From Oceanobacillus salinisoli (GTDB lineage Bacteria; Bacillota; Bacilli; Bacillales; Amphibacillaceae), in NCBI RefSeq assembly GCF_009733865.1, contig NZ_WOFB01000023.1:1-57506 (forward strand): a DNA stretch of 57,506 bases, written 5' to 3'. This document shows positions 32,838 to 43,686 of this stretch, piece after piece. Under the pieces are notes generated by a model. It did not search any database. It was given only the letters and a program-made list of their open reading frames with translations, and was not told where the DNA came from. Within the stretch, counting starts at the first letter, position 1. Each line of letters opens with the position of its first letter. The translations under genes and the position numbers were made by a program.

Positions 32838-35303
32838 TCATTCCATCATCCCAATCAGCACCCGAAACACACCAGCTGGATTTCGCTCCAATTCTTCAGC
32901 AGAAACAGCCTCTTTATAACCGTCTTTAACAAAAACAACAGAATTCTCCACCTTATTCATTTTCACAGTTATATCTTTTATCCGATATTCCTTAACTTTA
33001 GAAGCCTGATCCATATTAAAATCATCCAAATTCAATTTGATGCGATCAGATACCCTCCGCAGCATTCTCCAAATAGTCTTTTCCTCAATAGATTTCATAA
33101 ACAATTCTGGAAGCTCGGCTGCTTCTTTTAAGTTATCCAAAGTTGTAAGAATATAGCTGGAGATTCCATACCGAACAGGTTTAATCGCTTGAGGCAGATT
33201 GACCCAATACCCCACTTCAAATCTCACAAAATCATCTTGAACCCCAACATCTTGAACTTCCCCATAAACTAAAACACCGTGCTGAGACATAACACCGCTC
33301 TTCACATACAGAGCAATGTACCTCGCTCCCTGCCAGCCCTTCCTTAATTTCTCTGCCGGTAAAGTATAATATCCTTTCCTTACGAACTGGTCATAATCTT
33401 CCTTACTTGAAACAAGTCCAACAAGAACAATATCAGCCAGACTCGATTTCCATTCTTCCAGAGTCCCACGCGGCAGGATTCCTTCCTTCTGAATTTCCTC
33501 TGGGCTTTTATCAATCAACCTATTTACAAATCGTTCGACTAAAGTAGTTGCATTAGGTAGGAATGGAAGACCACCAATATTTACTTTATCAATACTTGCA
33601 TAAAAATGATGGTTTTGATACGTCTGTTCATCAAACCATGGAAATAATACGTAGGCACCAAAAGCGGTTCGTTCATATGGACCGTCGTTGGCCGCTACGA
33701 TCGAATCCCTATAGCGATGCATCGTATTGATATCATCCTCCATCGGGCCCGGATTTACGTAATGGTTTTTATAGTAACTGTCCTCCTGTGCATAATCAAT
33801 CCTGTATTTTGCATCAAAAATATAGTTATATGTGTAATCATTCCCCTTTTTTTCGATGGTTAGCATCGTATCAGGTTTCTGGGGAACAGTTGGCAGCTTC
33901 CCTTCCCTTTTCTGGTAGGTTAAGATAATTTCCTCTTTTGTAACAGGATGCTGGTAAATCCTCTTTGCTGTTTTATTTGCTTCCAGGTTAACATACAGGC
34001 CTTCCCTATTCACTTGCACAATATCCTGACTCATCAGCTTATAGTTTCGATCAAGAATTTGCCCGAGTTTAAGGAATGTCCAATATTCATATAAAGTGGC
34101 AACATCCTTTACCGACATTTGATAAAGCTTACCCTGTAGCGCCAATCCTTTCGAAACCGTTAAGAAAATCTGAAAAGCATCTCGATAGCCTGGAGCCATC
34201 TGCATTACAAGACTCATCACCGAACGATCCAACTTTCCGACATTAGTCCAAAAAGAATGCTTTAACCGAGCTTCAAGCTGCTTGATCATTTTTTCTATCT
34301 TCTCTATTAAATCACGATCCGGATCTTGTGGATATCGTTTATTTTGCTGCAAAATGGACTGCAGTAAATCCTTGAGCTTATGGATTAACCGTTCGATCAT
34401 CCATTTCACATACCGATTTTCAACCGTATCAAAGGTTAATTCCTTCTTACTCCTTAATCCTTCTGTTGGCATGATCTGTTTCTTTCCAAAAGAAATCCCG
34501 TTATTCACTTCCACAAACAGACTCGGACGTTTCCGTAAATAGGACCGACTTCTGGAATCCAACTTTCTCAGCTGATCCCCTCTTGCTTTTTCATGCACGT
34601 TAAACAATTGATGATGAGGCTGCTGCTCAATTCGAGTGATGGACTGCAAAAACTTTTTAAAATGATAACTCATTAAACGGTAAAATTCTGTCCTTGATGG
34701 ATTTCCTTCCAGTTTCAGGCCTGCTTTTAGATATGTTTTACGAATAAAGTGATATGCCAAATTGTAAATTTCATCATTCACTTCTTCCAAAAGTTTTTTA
34801 TAATCATTTTTATAATCGAGCTTGGATGGGAAAATTTCCAGCGTAACCTCAAGAAGCGATTTGTTCCTGTTTCGAATCTCAAATGTTGTTAAACCAACTT
34901 CATTTTGAAATTGGAGATTTCCTGAGAGTACTTTTTTATCACCAAAATCCATAACATTAACAGCATTTCTCAGGAGCGGATGCTCATGATAAAAGGTCAA
35001 TTCTTCTTCGCTTTTCGGCATGACCATCAAGGAATAAATACCATTTTCAAAAAAAACAGGCCGAAGATTTGTCGGTTCAACAAGCTCTCGTTCACCAATG
35101 TCATAAACCTTCAATTCCTGGATATCCACACCTTCAACTGAAAATTCCATAACATCATGGAAGTCCATCATTCGGTACTGGTTTAACCCTTCATATCGCT
35201 CATGATAAGGCTTCCCTTTCAGAATAAGTGACAAATCTGCTGTTTCAATTTTTACTAATTCCACGTCCGCATTATTACGATATCCAGAAGGAAGTGAAGC
35301 CAT
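32838..35303 (-). CDS. DUF2357 PD-(D/E)XK nuclease, McrC-like partner of an EVE-McrB ATPase
   Basis: An 821-residue protein with an N-terminal beta-rich DUF2357 region (~60-330), a central helical section (~300-420) and a C-terminal nuclease (~430-640) with the catalytic YNYIFDAKYRID (D and E/D-x-K core, ~505-515). Proteins of this build act as the nuclease arm of McrBC-type restriction with an AAA+ GTPase partner. Its start overlaps the end of the split McrB gene by 29 bases, so the two were one operon. It is open and full length, but without an intact ATPase it is probably inactive. Codon use is like its neighbours in the island. Confidence 0.82.
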   Translation of the reverse strand: MASLPSGYRNNADVELVKIETADLSLILKGKPYHERYEGLNQYRMMDFHDVMEFSVEGVDIQELKVYDIGERELVEPTNLRPVFFENGIYSLMVMPKSEEELTFYHEHPLLRNAVNVMDFGDKKVLSGNLQFQNEVGLTTFEIRNRNKSLLEVTLEIFPSKLDYKNDYKKLLEEVNDEIYNLAYHFIRKTYLKAGLKLEGNPSRTEFYRLMSYHFKKFLQSITRIEQQPHHQLFNVHEKARGDQLRKLDSRSRSYLRKRPSLFVEVNNGISFGKKQIMPTEGLRSKKELTFDTVENRYVKWMIERLIHKLKDLLQSILQQNKRYPQDPDRDLIEKIEKMIKQLEARLKHSFWTNVGKLDRSVMSLVMQMAPGYRDAFQIFLTVSKGLALQGKLYQMSVKDVATLYEYWTFLKLGQILDRNYKLMSQDIVQVNREGLYVNLEANKTAKRIYQHPVTKEEIILTYQKREGKLPTVPQKPDTMLTIEKKGNDYTYNYIFDAKYRIDYAQEDSYYKNHYVNPGPMEDDINTMHRYRDSIVAANDGPYERTAFGAYVLFPWFDEQTYQNHHFYASIDKVNIGGLPFLPNATTLVERFVNRLIDKSPEEIQKEGILPRGTLEEWKSSLADIVLVGLVSSKEDYDQFVRKGYYTLPAEKLRKGWQGARYIALYVKSGVMSQHGVLVYGEVQDVGVQDDFVRFEVGYWVNLPQAIKPVRYGISSYILTTLDNLKEAAELPELFMKSIEEKTIWRMLRRVSDRIKLNLDDFNMDQASKVKEYRIKDITVKMNKVENSVVFVKDGYKEAVSAEELERNPAGVFRVLIGMME

Positions 35304-37357
35304 CCTCTCTTAACCTCCTATGCATCTCAACGACCTTTTCAGCACTCCTAGGGTAGATGGCACTGTTCAGATCCAATTCCAGCATATCCAGATCTTCTTC
35401 AAACTGTTTATTGGTAAACAATTGATATAGATTTCGAAGTAGCTGATCAACCCGTACATCACTGCCTGAAATTCTTGGCAATATCTTTTGCAAAATACAA
35501 TGATCCATTGCTTCTTCAAATCGAAACAAATCTTGTTCATTATTATAGGCCATGTAAAAGCAAATTTCGTCCCGAACACGATAGCCCACATGTGCGTTAG
35601 CCAGTTGCAAGGCCCCATTTATTTTAACTAACTCATTTGTTACCCGCTCCACAAGTTCACTATTCTCCTGATATAGATCTTTCAAGTGCAGATAGGTCGA
35701 CGCGAAGGTGTTATGACCGACACTTACTGGATGAACACCATCCTGTTCATTAAGAAAAGCTAGATTACTAAGATCCACGCGATTAAACTCGATTGTATTT
35801 GCCCGGTCAAGCACCTTTTTACTAAACGGATGTGTTGTCTCATCCATGTTTACTGTTCCGATAACATAAAGATTATTAGGAAAGTATCAGGTCTTCACCT
35901 GCTACCTCCTCTGTTAGCAGCTTAGAAGAAACAACTTTCCCGTTCTGCCATTTCCGGCTTTCCATGACAGATAAGATATCACTAAAGTAATACTCCACTC
36001 TCGCCAGGTTCATCTCATCCAATAGGACAAAGTAAGGAAGGTCCGGATTGCCCACCGCTCTTTTTATCACCTTTGTCAGCGGTCCCATTTTAAAATCTCC
36101 CTTAATGTCAACATATCCTAGTAAATCCGATCCATCATTCCAGTCAGGCCGAATTGGAATCAGCTCAAATTGCCCATTTTCTTCCGTAGCCCCAACACTT
36201 TCTGCAAACCATTGAATTATTTTTGTTTTTCCTGTACCAGAAATGCCAGAGAGAATAACGAATGGTTTCGTCTTAAGTGCTAAAAAAAGGTTGATAATCT
36301 CTTCTTTTGGATAATAAAAGCCTTTTGATTTTATGTATGAATCAATATGATTAATAACATCTTTACTTGATAAATAATCTTGTGAAGGATTGTGTACTTC
36401 AGGGTTTTCATGTTTTGGTTCATATGCTGACATTTTTGTTTTAACCTCCGGAGCAAACCTTTGTCTAAATTGCTGGAATAGTTTATTTGCAAATTCCCCA
36501 GATAACTGAAAAAAGTATCCTTGCTTTAAATTTCCATTTACATCAAATGGACCACCTTCCTCCAACCTCCACACTTCAGGAATTTCCTCTTTACGTATAA
36601 CAGGCTCTAACTCAAAATATGTTACTTCAAGAAGATACCCATCCCGCTGCCAATCATGGTTAGCGATTGCTGATGGTTTTGGAGATTCAACCGCCGTATG
36701 CTTCACGATCCCTACCGATTTAAGCTGTGTAGAAGAGTAACAAAATACAACATCGCCAACATTTGCTTCCAGTAATCTAACATGATGGTTGATCGATCTT
36801 CCCTGCTTAGACTGTTGAGGAGCCCAAAGAAATCCTCCATCTTTTTCCTGTCTATATGTTTGTCCTTGGTTCACCCACCAAAAGGAAGGTTTAGAAACCG
36901 GGTTTCCTTTTGGCTGAAACTCCACCTTATATACATAAGGTTTATCCGTTTGGTAGAAATCGATGTACTCTGCCATATCATCTGGAGTATAGACGGGCTT
37001 CTTTGTTTTTTCTTGGCGATTTTCGGTTAAGTATTGATATGTTGTTGAAAAGGTTTCTTTTAGTAGATCTTTTAAAGCAGTATTCTCATCATAGCGAATT
37101 TGTAGTGATCCACTATTGTTTTCTTTCCTAGGTACATAAAATAATTTTGCTTGAAATGTTTTATCTTCAATGATTAAGTCTACATCGACCCTTTCACCAA
37201 TTGTTAAAGAATGGTTGTTATTTGCTTTCTCAAAATCCTCGTAAAACTCCTTTGGAATGGTGGTTCCGTGTTGAAATATGGACCAATCTACTTTTTTTCT
37301 ACCAATTAAGTTATTTAAATAGGAATCCTTGTACCAACTGCGCACTTGTTTTTTCAA
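35275..37357 (-). pseudogene. McrB-like AAA+ GTPase with MrcB_N and EVE domains, frameshifted
   Basis: Two frames make one ~690-residue protein. Frame one (37357-35876, TTG start) holds an MrcB_N domain (WSIFQHGTTIPKEFY, ~25-120), an EVE/PUA-like base-reading domain (FWWVNQGQTYRQEKDGGFLWAP, ~160-300), Walker A GISGTGKT (~370) and Walker B FVLLDEMNLARVEYYFSD. It stops at TAA just after LILS. Frame two (from ~35877) continues PNNLYVIGTVNMDETTHPF and the AAA+ lid and tail to 35275. Removing one T of CTTTCC at 35881-35883 rejoins them. EVE domains bind modified cytosines, so the target was probably modified phage DNA. Mutation is the simplest reading; a +1 slip at CUU-U is less likely. Confidence 0.85.
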
Positions 37358-37567
37358 ATTATTTCACCACTGATTTAATATTTTATAGTATTATATTAGG
37401 CCAAATGTTTATTGAATTTCATAATGTAAATTCACTTATTATCATTATTTACAGTTTATTTGTACATAAAAGCACTTGAGCTACAGTATTATTAATATAA
37501 ATAGATTTTTAGATGAAGATAATAGATGATTGTCACCTTTGTTTTTCTATCTTCTGTATATGAAACA

Positions 37568-38239
37568 CTAATATGCTTGTATACCAAATTTCAGCAACTT
37601 CTTTGGTAAAATATCATCTAAGTTTTGAATATCAGCATCCTGTAATTCGATTAAGTTAAATCCATACTTCTCATAAATTTTCAGCTTATCTAGTTTTCTT
37701 TGTGAATATTTTGGATCATTTTCTAATCCCCAGTATTCTATGTAAACCTTCCCTACAGGTAAATAAAAATCAGAATAAACATCTTCTTCAATCGGTAGCT
37801 TTCGCTCATATGCGTGAGCAATCTCTGACATATACAACCAATTATCTATTAACATTTCTGCTCTTGATCGCACATAATGTCCGTCCGCAGCTCTATGAGT
37901 TGCAACAAATTTTTCTCTAAATCCTAGCGAATCTTCTTCATTAGTGCTTTCTGACTTAGTTTCCACACCATTGATCTCATTAACAGTTTCTATTAGCCTT
38001 TTATTTTGTAAAATGCTCTCAGGCCAATTATCATACGGTACTCCAGTTTTATCGTATTCCAATTGCCTTCCACCAACACTTAATCCTTATTTAGTAACTG
38101 TCCAACCCTTTACTGCTTTTTGGATGAAGCCTAACTCAGATAATATTGGATTCATTTTAAACCTGGATTTTATGAACTCGAAGAAAATAGATTTTACCTT
38201 CTTTCCGTTCTCTTTTTTCTTATAATCATTTCGAAACAC
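37568..38239 (-). pseudogene. PD-(D/E)XK nuclease-like protein (often mis-annotated 'glycerol kinase'), interrupted by TAA
   Basis: The C-terminal part, open from 38062, reads VRSRAEMLIDNWLY, AYERKLPIEEDVYSDFYLP and VYIEYWGLENDPKYSQRKL, a helicase-IV/UvrD-like nuclease tail (E...D...E-x-W core). Upstream in the same frame MNPILSELGFIQKAVKGWT is followed by VTK, a TAA at 38087-38089, then GLSVGGRQLEYDKTG. This continuous coding line, cut by a single stop (TTA to TAA would do it), shows the gene was longer, with a winged-helix-like N-terminal part. The GTG at 38239 or the ATG at 38155 may have been the start. It lies inside the defence island between two restriction modules. Confidence 0.65.
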
Positions 38240-38434
38240 ATCCTAGTTTATGAAGTTTTATGTCATTAGCAATAATCATATTATCCCATATCTTAACAAA
38301 TTCAGGGGCAATATTCCTAAATTTCATTAAATATTTTCAATCTTCATCACTGCAATGTAATATGACCACCAATAGAGATAATTACAGATTATCAAAAGAA
38401 CCTGTCTCAACAATTTACTAATGATAATAAAAGA

Positions 38435-38460
38435 TCAAGTACTCAAATATGAGTACTTGA
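38435..38460 (-). terminator. Terminator after dptH
   Basis: Perfect ten-base arms tcaagtactc / gagtacttga with atcttttatta on the minus strand. The rest of the gap 38240-38511 is AT-rich with nothing recognised. Confidence 0.75.
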
Positions 38461-38511
38461 AAAATATTGACTTATAAAAAATATTTATCCTTTATATTGG
38501 TTCACATGGTT

Positions 38512-41500
38512 CTATTCCTCTAACAACCGAATCCGTTCACTCAATGAAGTAATATTAACTACAACGGGTTCACCTTGTGTAAGTTTTCCGTCTCTTCCAA
38601 TAGTAGGACCATAGGAAATACATTGGCCTTTATTAAGTCCTACTAATTTCTTTTCCCACTCTTTCTTCGAGGCTTGGTCATGGGATAGATTTCCAGCAAT
38701 GGAATTCACTTCATTCTCTGGTGGTAAGAAATAAACCTTCTGGCTGGAGTTTTGCAATCGGGCAATTTCATCGGTGGATAGTAGACCCTTAAGGAACTGT
38801 GTCGCATACCAACCTGACCAGCCAAATTTCCTTCCTTCTGTTAATATTTTAGCACTCGGTGACTTGTCACTATGGTCTAAGTTTTGAGCTTCGTCTAAAA
38901 TTACAGGTAATGGAATACTTTGGTCTCCGTGCTGGAGTTTGTAATACCATAAATCCCACAGAATAAATTCAGTAATTACTTTTTGGATGTCTGTGGCAAA
39001 CCCCGTAAGCTGAATAATGAATACTTTTCCTTTCCCTTTATCTAATTCCCCCCAGTTAAATTCTGCACGAGAATTATCAAAGGGATCTTTATCAATCATT
39101 GGATTTAATTGGGACAAAGCTGTTTTTGCTGGACCAGAAGTGTCTTCTGCCAATTCACTACGCAACATCTCCATGTTCATTCCATCACCGTATTTACGCA
39201 ACCCATTCATAATTGCTTGATAAATTGCATTAAGCTGTTGAATTCCTAAATCTTTATAAATGGCTGCAAACACACTTTTCATTCGATCTGCTACATCCGA
39301 AAAATCTTCTTGTATATATTCGCCCTCATCCAATTCTTTTTGATTTAGCTTGAATGGATTAATTGGAAATTTATCCCTTGCAACAAGAATTTGCTCTAAC
39401 CTATCTCCTAGATAATCTTTAAATTCTGGCTCCAATTTAGACTTTTTAAATCCACCAGTATAATCAAAAATTATACTTGATACATCATTTGTTGCTAGTT
39501 CCATTAATAGACATTGAATAAAATACGTCTTCCCTTGTCCAGACTTACCGGATATTAATATATGACGATTTGCTAGTTCTTGGTTGCCATATTCCCAATA
39601 AATTTTATGGGTTGAACCTTGCACACTTCCAAGTAATACCCGGACGTCCTTTACATCTTTCTTCTTAGACACCTTTATTTCAGGAGAAACATTTGGCTTC
39701 TTGCCCTCTTCAGGTGCATCTACTAACTTTTCACCTTGATTATCGTTACTTGTTTGACCATATTTCTCTTTTTCTTCAGCTACTTTCAGGGAGTCATCCA
39801 ATCTTTCGCCATTACTTTGGTAACTATTTTCCAATAGAATAGATGTATTTATATCCGTTTTCCCTTTATGAATACGTGTACGAATTGTTTCAATTTCCTC
39901 AATCACACCGGAATAAGCATCCTCTTCGGATAATTCTAAAATTAGAGTATCATTCTCGATTACAGCAGATCTCCATGTTGCCTCTTTTTTAAAGGACAGT
40001 ATCATGCCCTTACCAATATATGGGCGGAAATGGTAGCCAATTTGGTAATCATCATTCAGTAACTTTGCTTTCACTTTATCAATTACATCAAAAGATTTTT
40101 CTGGCCACAATTGATTGGCGATAAACTTTTGAGCATTTGCTAAAAACATTTGAACAAAAAAGTTACGGAAGAACTTATTTTTAAATTTAATATTTCCATC
40201 TTCATCTTCTATTCTTAATTGTTCATCCAATAGCTTCCTCGTTGTTGTAATTTGATCTTTTGCTTTTCCTATGGTTGAAACAGAGTTTAATCCAACCTTT
40301 ACTTCAACTGGATAGAAATGAAGAAAGACTTCTTTATCCTCTATTAACTCCATTCCTACAAGTAAGAGATCATCACTTGTTGAGCCTTTAACCCCTAGGT
40401 TTTTCGCAGAGAAAATACCTTCACTCTTGGTTAGTTTGACTACACCTGCAACTCTTAAAATTTCTTCCAACGAAATAGGTATCCACACAATATTGTCCAT
40501 ATCTAAGAAACTTAACGTGTACTTAATTGCAGAAATAATGCTTAACTTTTCCCTCGAAAATTGCCCCTTACTGCCAATAATACGAAGTAACCATTCACCG
40601 TTAATCGCATTAAATGCACGTATTGCAGAGTTGATCTTCTCGTCATCAGCACTAATATATTCTTCCTCCAAATACTGCTTAATTACATGACGATACTGTG
40701 ATGATTTATCGGTAACGGTTATGGCATCAAACTGACTAGAGGATGTGTACTGATCACTATAATGTATAATTAATAAATTACGTTCAGATCGTTGGAAGAA
40801 ATCTAAACCAACATTTGGATCGATAAACGTTACCCAGTAAGAAGAATCATATAGTGAGTTCAATAGTTCTTCTTTTAAGGAACTTGTTCTTGTTACAATC
40901 GATTCGTTTTTCCGATATGGATTACTTCCTTCATTTTGAAGATTACCTGCTAACTCATTTAGTAAAGATGATGTTTCAATTAATGAATCATGGTTATTTA
41001 ATACATTTTTTTTACCAAATCCTGTTCGATAATCCTGTCTTCCAGTTACGGATGTAACCGAAGACAATAACCCATTAAGTGACAAACCTGTTTCCATTTC
41101 TTCCATATTGTCTTTGGCATGACTATCTTGAGAGGCCATCTTATAAAACGATATATGGGCATAATTGTATTCACCATTATCGATAATTTTATAATAACGT
41201 ATATTTTCCCGAATTATTCGGAGCATATCACTCGGGTCAAGCACCTTCGAATCGAGTGATATATCTAATTTCTCTTCAATAAGATCAATATCGTCGTAAA
41301 TTGAAAATGTTTCAAACGAACTTAAAATATCTGTATCCTGATATAACGCGACCTCTAATGGGAGGACATGGTTCGGACCATATTTTTCAATTCTTTCTTT
41401 TACAAAGTTAAATAATCCCTTTAAAACCTCTAGGTCATTGGTAATATTAATAACGTTAATTTTCAAAGGAGAATTAGCACCCTCTAAAAATAAATATTGA

Positions 41501-43686
41501 AAATGATCAACAAATTGATGTAATTTCTCCTCTACCACATTTGCTAAGTATGCATTCGATTCGCCTACAGTGACTTGTTTCATCGGTTGGTATAAAATCC
41601 ATTCACTAGCATCGTATTGTACAACCGGACGATAGAGCATATCATTTTCTCCATAAATAAATGGCAGTAAATTATTCGGACGCAAACGATCTAAAATATG
41701 TTGTTCAATATATTCAGTGCTTAATTGATTATAAATTGCTAACTGATAAGCAACATTTAATGGATGTAATGGTGTTAGATAGATTCGTTTTTTTTCTTTT
41801 ATCATTCCTAGCTTTAATAAATTCTTCTGTTGTTCGGTGATAATTACATTTTCTTCAATAGAACGAATCGATTCATTAAAAACATTAACATATGATTGGG
41901 CTAATGTTCGCAATTTCTCATCCATGTATGCCAAACTAGGCAATAAGTTATTGCTTTGATAATATTCTACTAATTGTTGATAACTTTCTTTAAGAGGTTC
42001 AGGAAGTTCTAGATGTTTGGCTTCAATTCCTGATGCCGTCTTATTTGCATAGAACATGTTTTCCGTAATCCACTTTTCTTCTGCTAATAAATAATACTTA
42101 AATTCTTCTCGTGGATAATATTCCTGTGTACCAATTTGAAGTTTCCCATTGTCATAAAGAAAGTGCCCTTGCTTCTCTCTTTTAAGTTTCCAAATTTGTT
42201 TACCTACTACCGGAGTACTCTTAGATATTTGATCTTTGATTTTGAAAGGCAATGTAAACTCAGCCGTTTTCAGCTGAAAGAGTAAAGATTCATCTGACCA
42301 TGCAGGAGATGCAGTTGATATTTCTATACCTTCCTTTTCCGAAGATACATCAACTGTTTCATCTTGTTCTTCAATATAACACTCATCTACTTGTTGCTTT
42401 TCCGGGCCAATGTAAATGTTATCTCCATCATTATGAATAACAATTCTTCTTTCATTTTCTTTTATTTCATATTGTGTTTGAATGGATTTGAGAAATTCAG
42501 GAGAACACTCTACAATGGCTATATTAAATTCAAATGTGGATTTCGTTTCATTATTATGTTTATACACGACTTTATAAAAAGTTGTCTCTCCTGGAGAATG
42601 CTCCAATTTAATTTTTAACTTTTTATTTGATGTAGAAGCTATATCTTTACTCTTTTTATGAATAAATTCCTTTCTTAAACGCTCATCAAATTCAAATGTA
42701 ATATTTATTTCACCTTTTTTATCTGCATTAAAGATGATAATATGACGTTTTCTTTCTCCTGCTTTTGTTTCACGAAACGGTTTCTCCCAATAAATTAAGC
42801 CTTCTTCTGTTTTCTTACTGTTTGATTCTAGGTATTCTAATGACTTTTTACTTTGCACAATTAGTTTTTCATTTGAATCTTTAACAAAAGAATAATCCAC
42901 ATCTTTCCAGTCATCTTTCTTAAGTCGTGTTACACCCTTATCATCAAATGACTTTTCTAGCTGTTGATCTAAATTTTCATATTCATGAATATGTTGAACC
43001 TTCTCAAAAAAAACATGATTTTCTTCTAATCGTTTTCGCATTTGTGATGGTGTATATTGTTCTAGCTGATCATCATAGAATAAACCTAGAGCTGGATAAT
43101 CATATTTATTAATCGTCCCTTGAGATAAAAGAGCTAATACTTCTGCAAAATCAGATAGAGAAGGTTGTAAAATCATGTTCTCTAATTTTTTCCGTAAATA
43201 GAAATTAGCTACTTCCTTTTCTTTTTTCGTTAAATCAGATTGTTCGATTTCTTGCTTCAGTGTTTTCGTAATAGACTTAACATGTAAGGGCATTCCTTCT
43301 TTTTGTAGGTCACTACTTCCACCTCTGATACTATCCAGTGTTTCGTGACAAATGCTAAGTAACGCCGTATTTTCCAGTTTTCCTGTCTGTTCTCCAACCT
43401 TATTTCGAAGTGTTACAAGAAAATCAGGTGTCACATTATCTACGGTTGCTGCTACAACAACCTTTATATCCCCTACAACCAAACAAAAGGTATAATATGG
43501 TGATCCTTGTTCATGTTGATATTCAAATTCCTCAGCATTTGGTTGCTGTTTTAATGCTTGATAAAATTCGTCTACCTGACTTTCATCATCAAATTGGAGA
43601 TAGAAACGTTCTCCACCAGCCAATGATTGTTCTTTAAAAAATGTTGTTAGCTTTTCAGACAGATAGTTATAAAATTGGTTTAACAT
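38512..43686 (-). CDS. dptH: DNA phosphorothioation-dependent restriction protein DptH (HerA-type ATPase)
   Basis: The largest protein of the window, ~1724 residues. The C-terminal third is a HerA/FtsK-like ATPase: Walker A ILISGKSGQGKTYF (~1380), Walker B LPVILDEAQNLDHSD (~1600). Before it, at ~1127, FYPVEVKVGLN with its flanks looks like the E-x-K core of a PD-(D/E)XK nuclease. The N-terminal half is beta-rich with no known domain. The start at 43686 (MLNQFYNYL) is chosen because gtgggg precedes it, although the frame extends to 43707; it overlaps dptG by 20 bases. With DptF and DptG it forms the restriction arm of type I Dnd systems, which cuts DNA lacking phosphorothioates. Open throughout. 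Confidence 0.85.
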   Translation of the reverse strand: MLNQFYNYLSEKLTTFFKEQSLAGGERFYLQFDDESQVDEFYQALKQQPNAEEFEYQHEQGSPYYTFCLVVGDIKVVVAATVDNVTPDFLVTLRNKVGEQTGKLENTALLSICHETLDSIRGGSSDLQKEGMPLHVKSITKTLKQEIEQSDLTKKEKEVANFYLRKKLENMILQPSLSDFAEVLALLSQGTINKYDYPALGLFYDDQLEQYTPSQMRKRLEENHVFFEKVQHIHEYENLDQQLEKSFDDKGVTRLKKDDWKDVDYSFVKDSNEKLIVQSKKSLEYLESNSKKTEEGLIYWEKPFRETKAGERKRHIIIFNADKKGEINITFEFDERLRKEFIHKKSKDIASTSNKKLKIKLEHSPGETTFYKVVYKHNNETKSTFEFNIAIVECSPEFLKSIQTQYEIKENERRIVIHNDGDNIYIGPEKQQVDECYIEEQDETVDVSSEKEGIEISTASPAWSDESLLFQLKTAEFTLPFKIKDQISKSTPVVGKQIWKLKREKQGHFLYDNGKLQIGTQEYYPREEFKYYLLAEEKWITENMFYANKTASGIEAKHLELPEPLKESYQQLVEYYQSNNLLPSLAYMDEKLRTLAQSYVNVFNESIRSIEENVIITEQQKNLLKLGMIKEKKRIYLTPLHPLNVAYQLAIYNQLSTEYIEQHILDRLRPNNLLPFIYGENDMLYRPVVQYDASEWILYQPMKQVTVGESNAYLANVVEEKLHQFVDHFQYLFLEGANSPLKINVINITNDLEVLKGLFNFVKERIEKYGPNHVLPLEVALYQDTDILSSFETFSIYDDIDLIEEKLDISLDSKVLDPSDMLRIIRENIRYYKIIDNGEYNYAHISFYKMASQDSHAKDNMEEMETGLSLNGLLSSVTSVTGRQDYRTGFGKKNVLNNHDSLIETSSLLNELAGNLQNEGSNPYRKNESIVTRTSSLKEELLNSLYDSSYWVTFIDPNVGLDFFQRSERNLLIIHYSDQYTSSSQFDAITVTDKSSQYRHVIKQYLEEEYISADDEKINSAIRAFNAINGEWLLRIIGSKGQFSREKLSIISAIKYTLSFLDMDNIVWIPISLEEILRVAGVVKLTKSEGIFSAKNLGVKGSTSDDLLLVGMELIEDKEVFLHFYPVEVKVGLNSVSTIGKAKDQITTTRKLLDEQLRIEDEDGNIKFKNKFFRNFFVQMFLANAQKFIANQLWPEKSFDVIDKVKAKLLNDDYQIGYHFRPYIGKGMILSFKKEATWRSAVIENDTLILELSEEDAYSGVIEEIETIRTRIHKGKTDINTSILLENSYQSNGERLDDSLKVAEEKEKYGQTSNDNQGEKLVDAPEEGKKPNVSPEIKVSKKKDVKDVRVLLGSVQGSTHKIYWEYGNQELANRHILISGKSGQGKTYFIQCLLMELATNDVSSIIFDYTGGFKKSKLEPEFKDYLGDRLEQILVARDKFPINPFKLNQKELDEGEYIQEDFSDVADRMKSVFAAIYKDLGIQQLNAIYQAIMNGLRKYGDGMNMEMLRSELAEDTSGPAKTALSQLNPMIDKDPFDNSRAEFNWGELDKGKGKVFIIQLTGFATDIQKVITEFILWDLWYYKLQHGDQSIPLPVILDEAQNLDHSDKSPSAKILTEGRKFGWSGWYATQFLKGLLSTDEIARLQNSSQKVYFLPPENEVNSIAGNLSHDQASKKEWEKKLVGLNKGQCISYGPTIGRDGKLTQGEPVVVNITSLSERIRLLEE

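Noticed and set aside
34282..34542. Plus-strand frames within the DUF2357, Dpt and McrB genes
   Set aside because: All are antisense shadows of long, motif-bearing genes.
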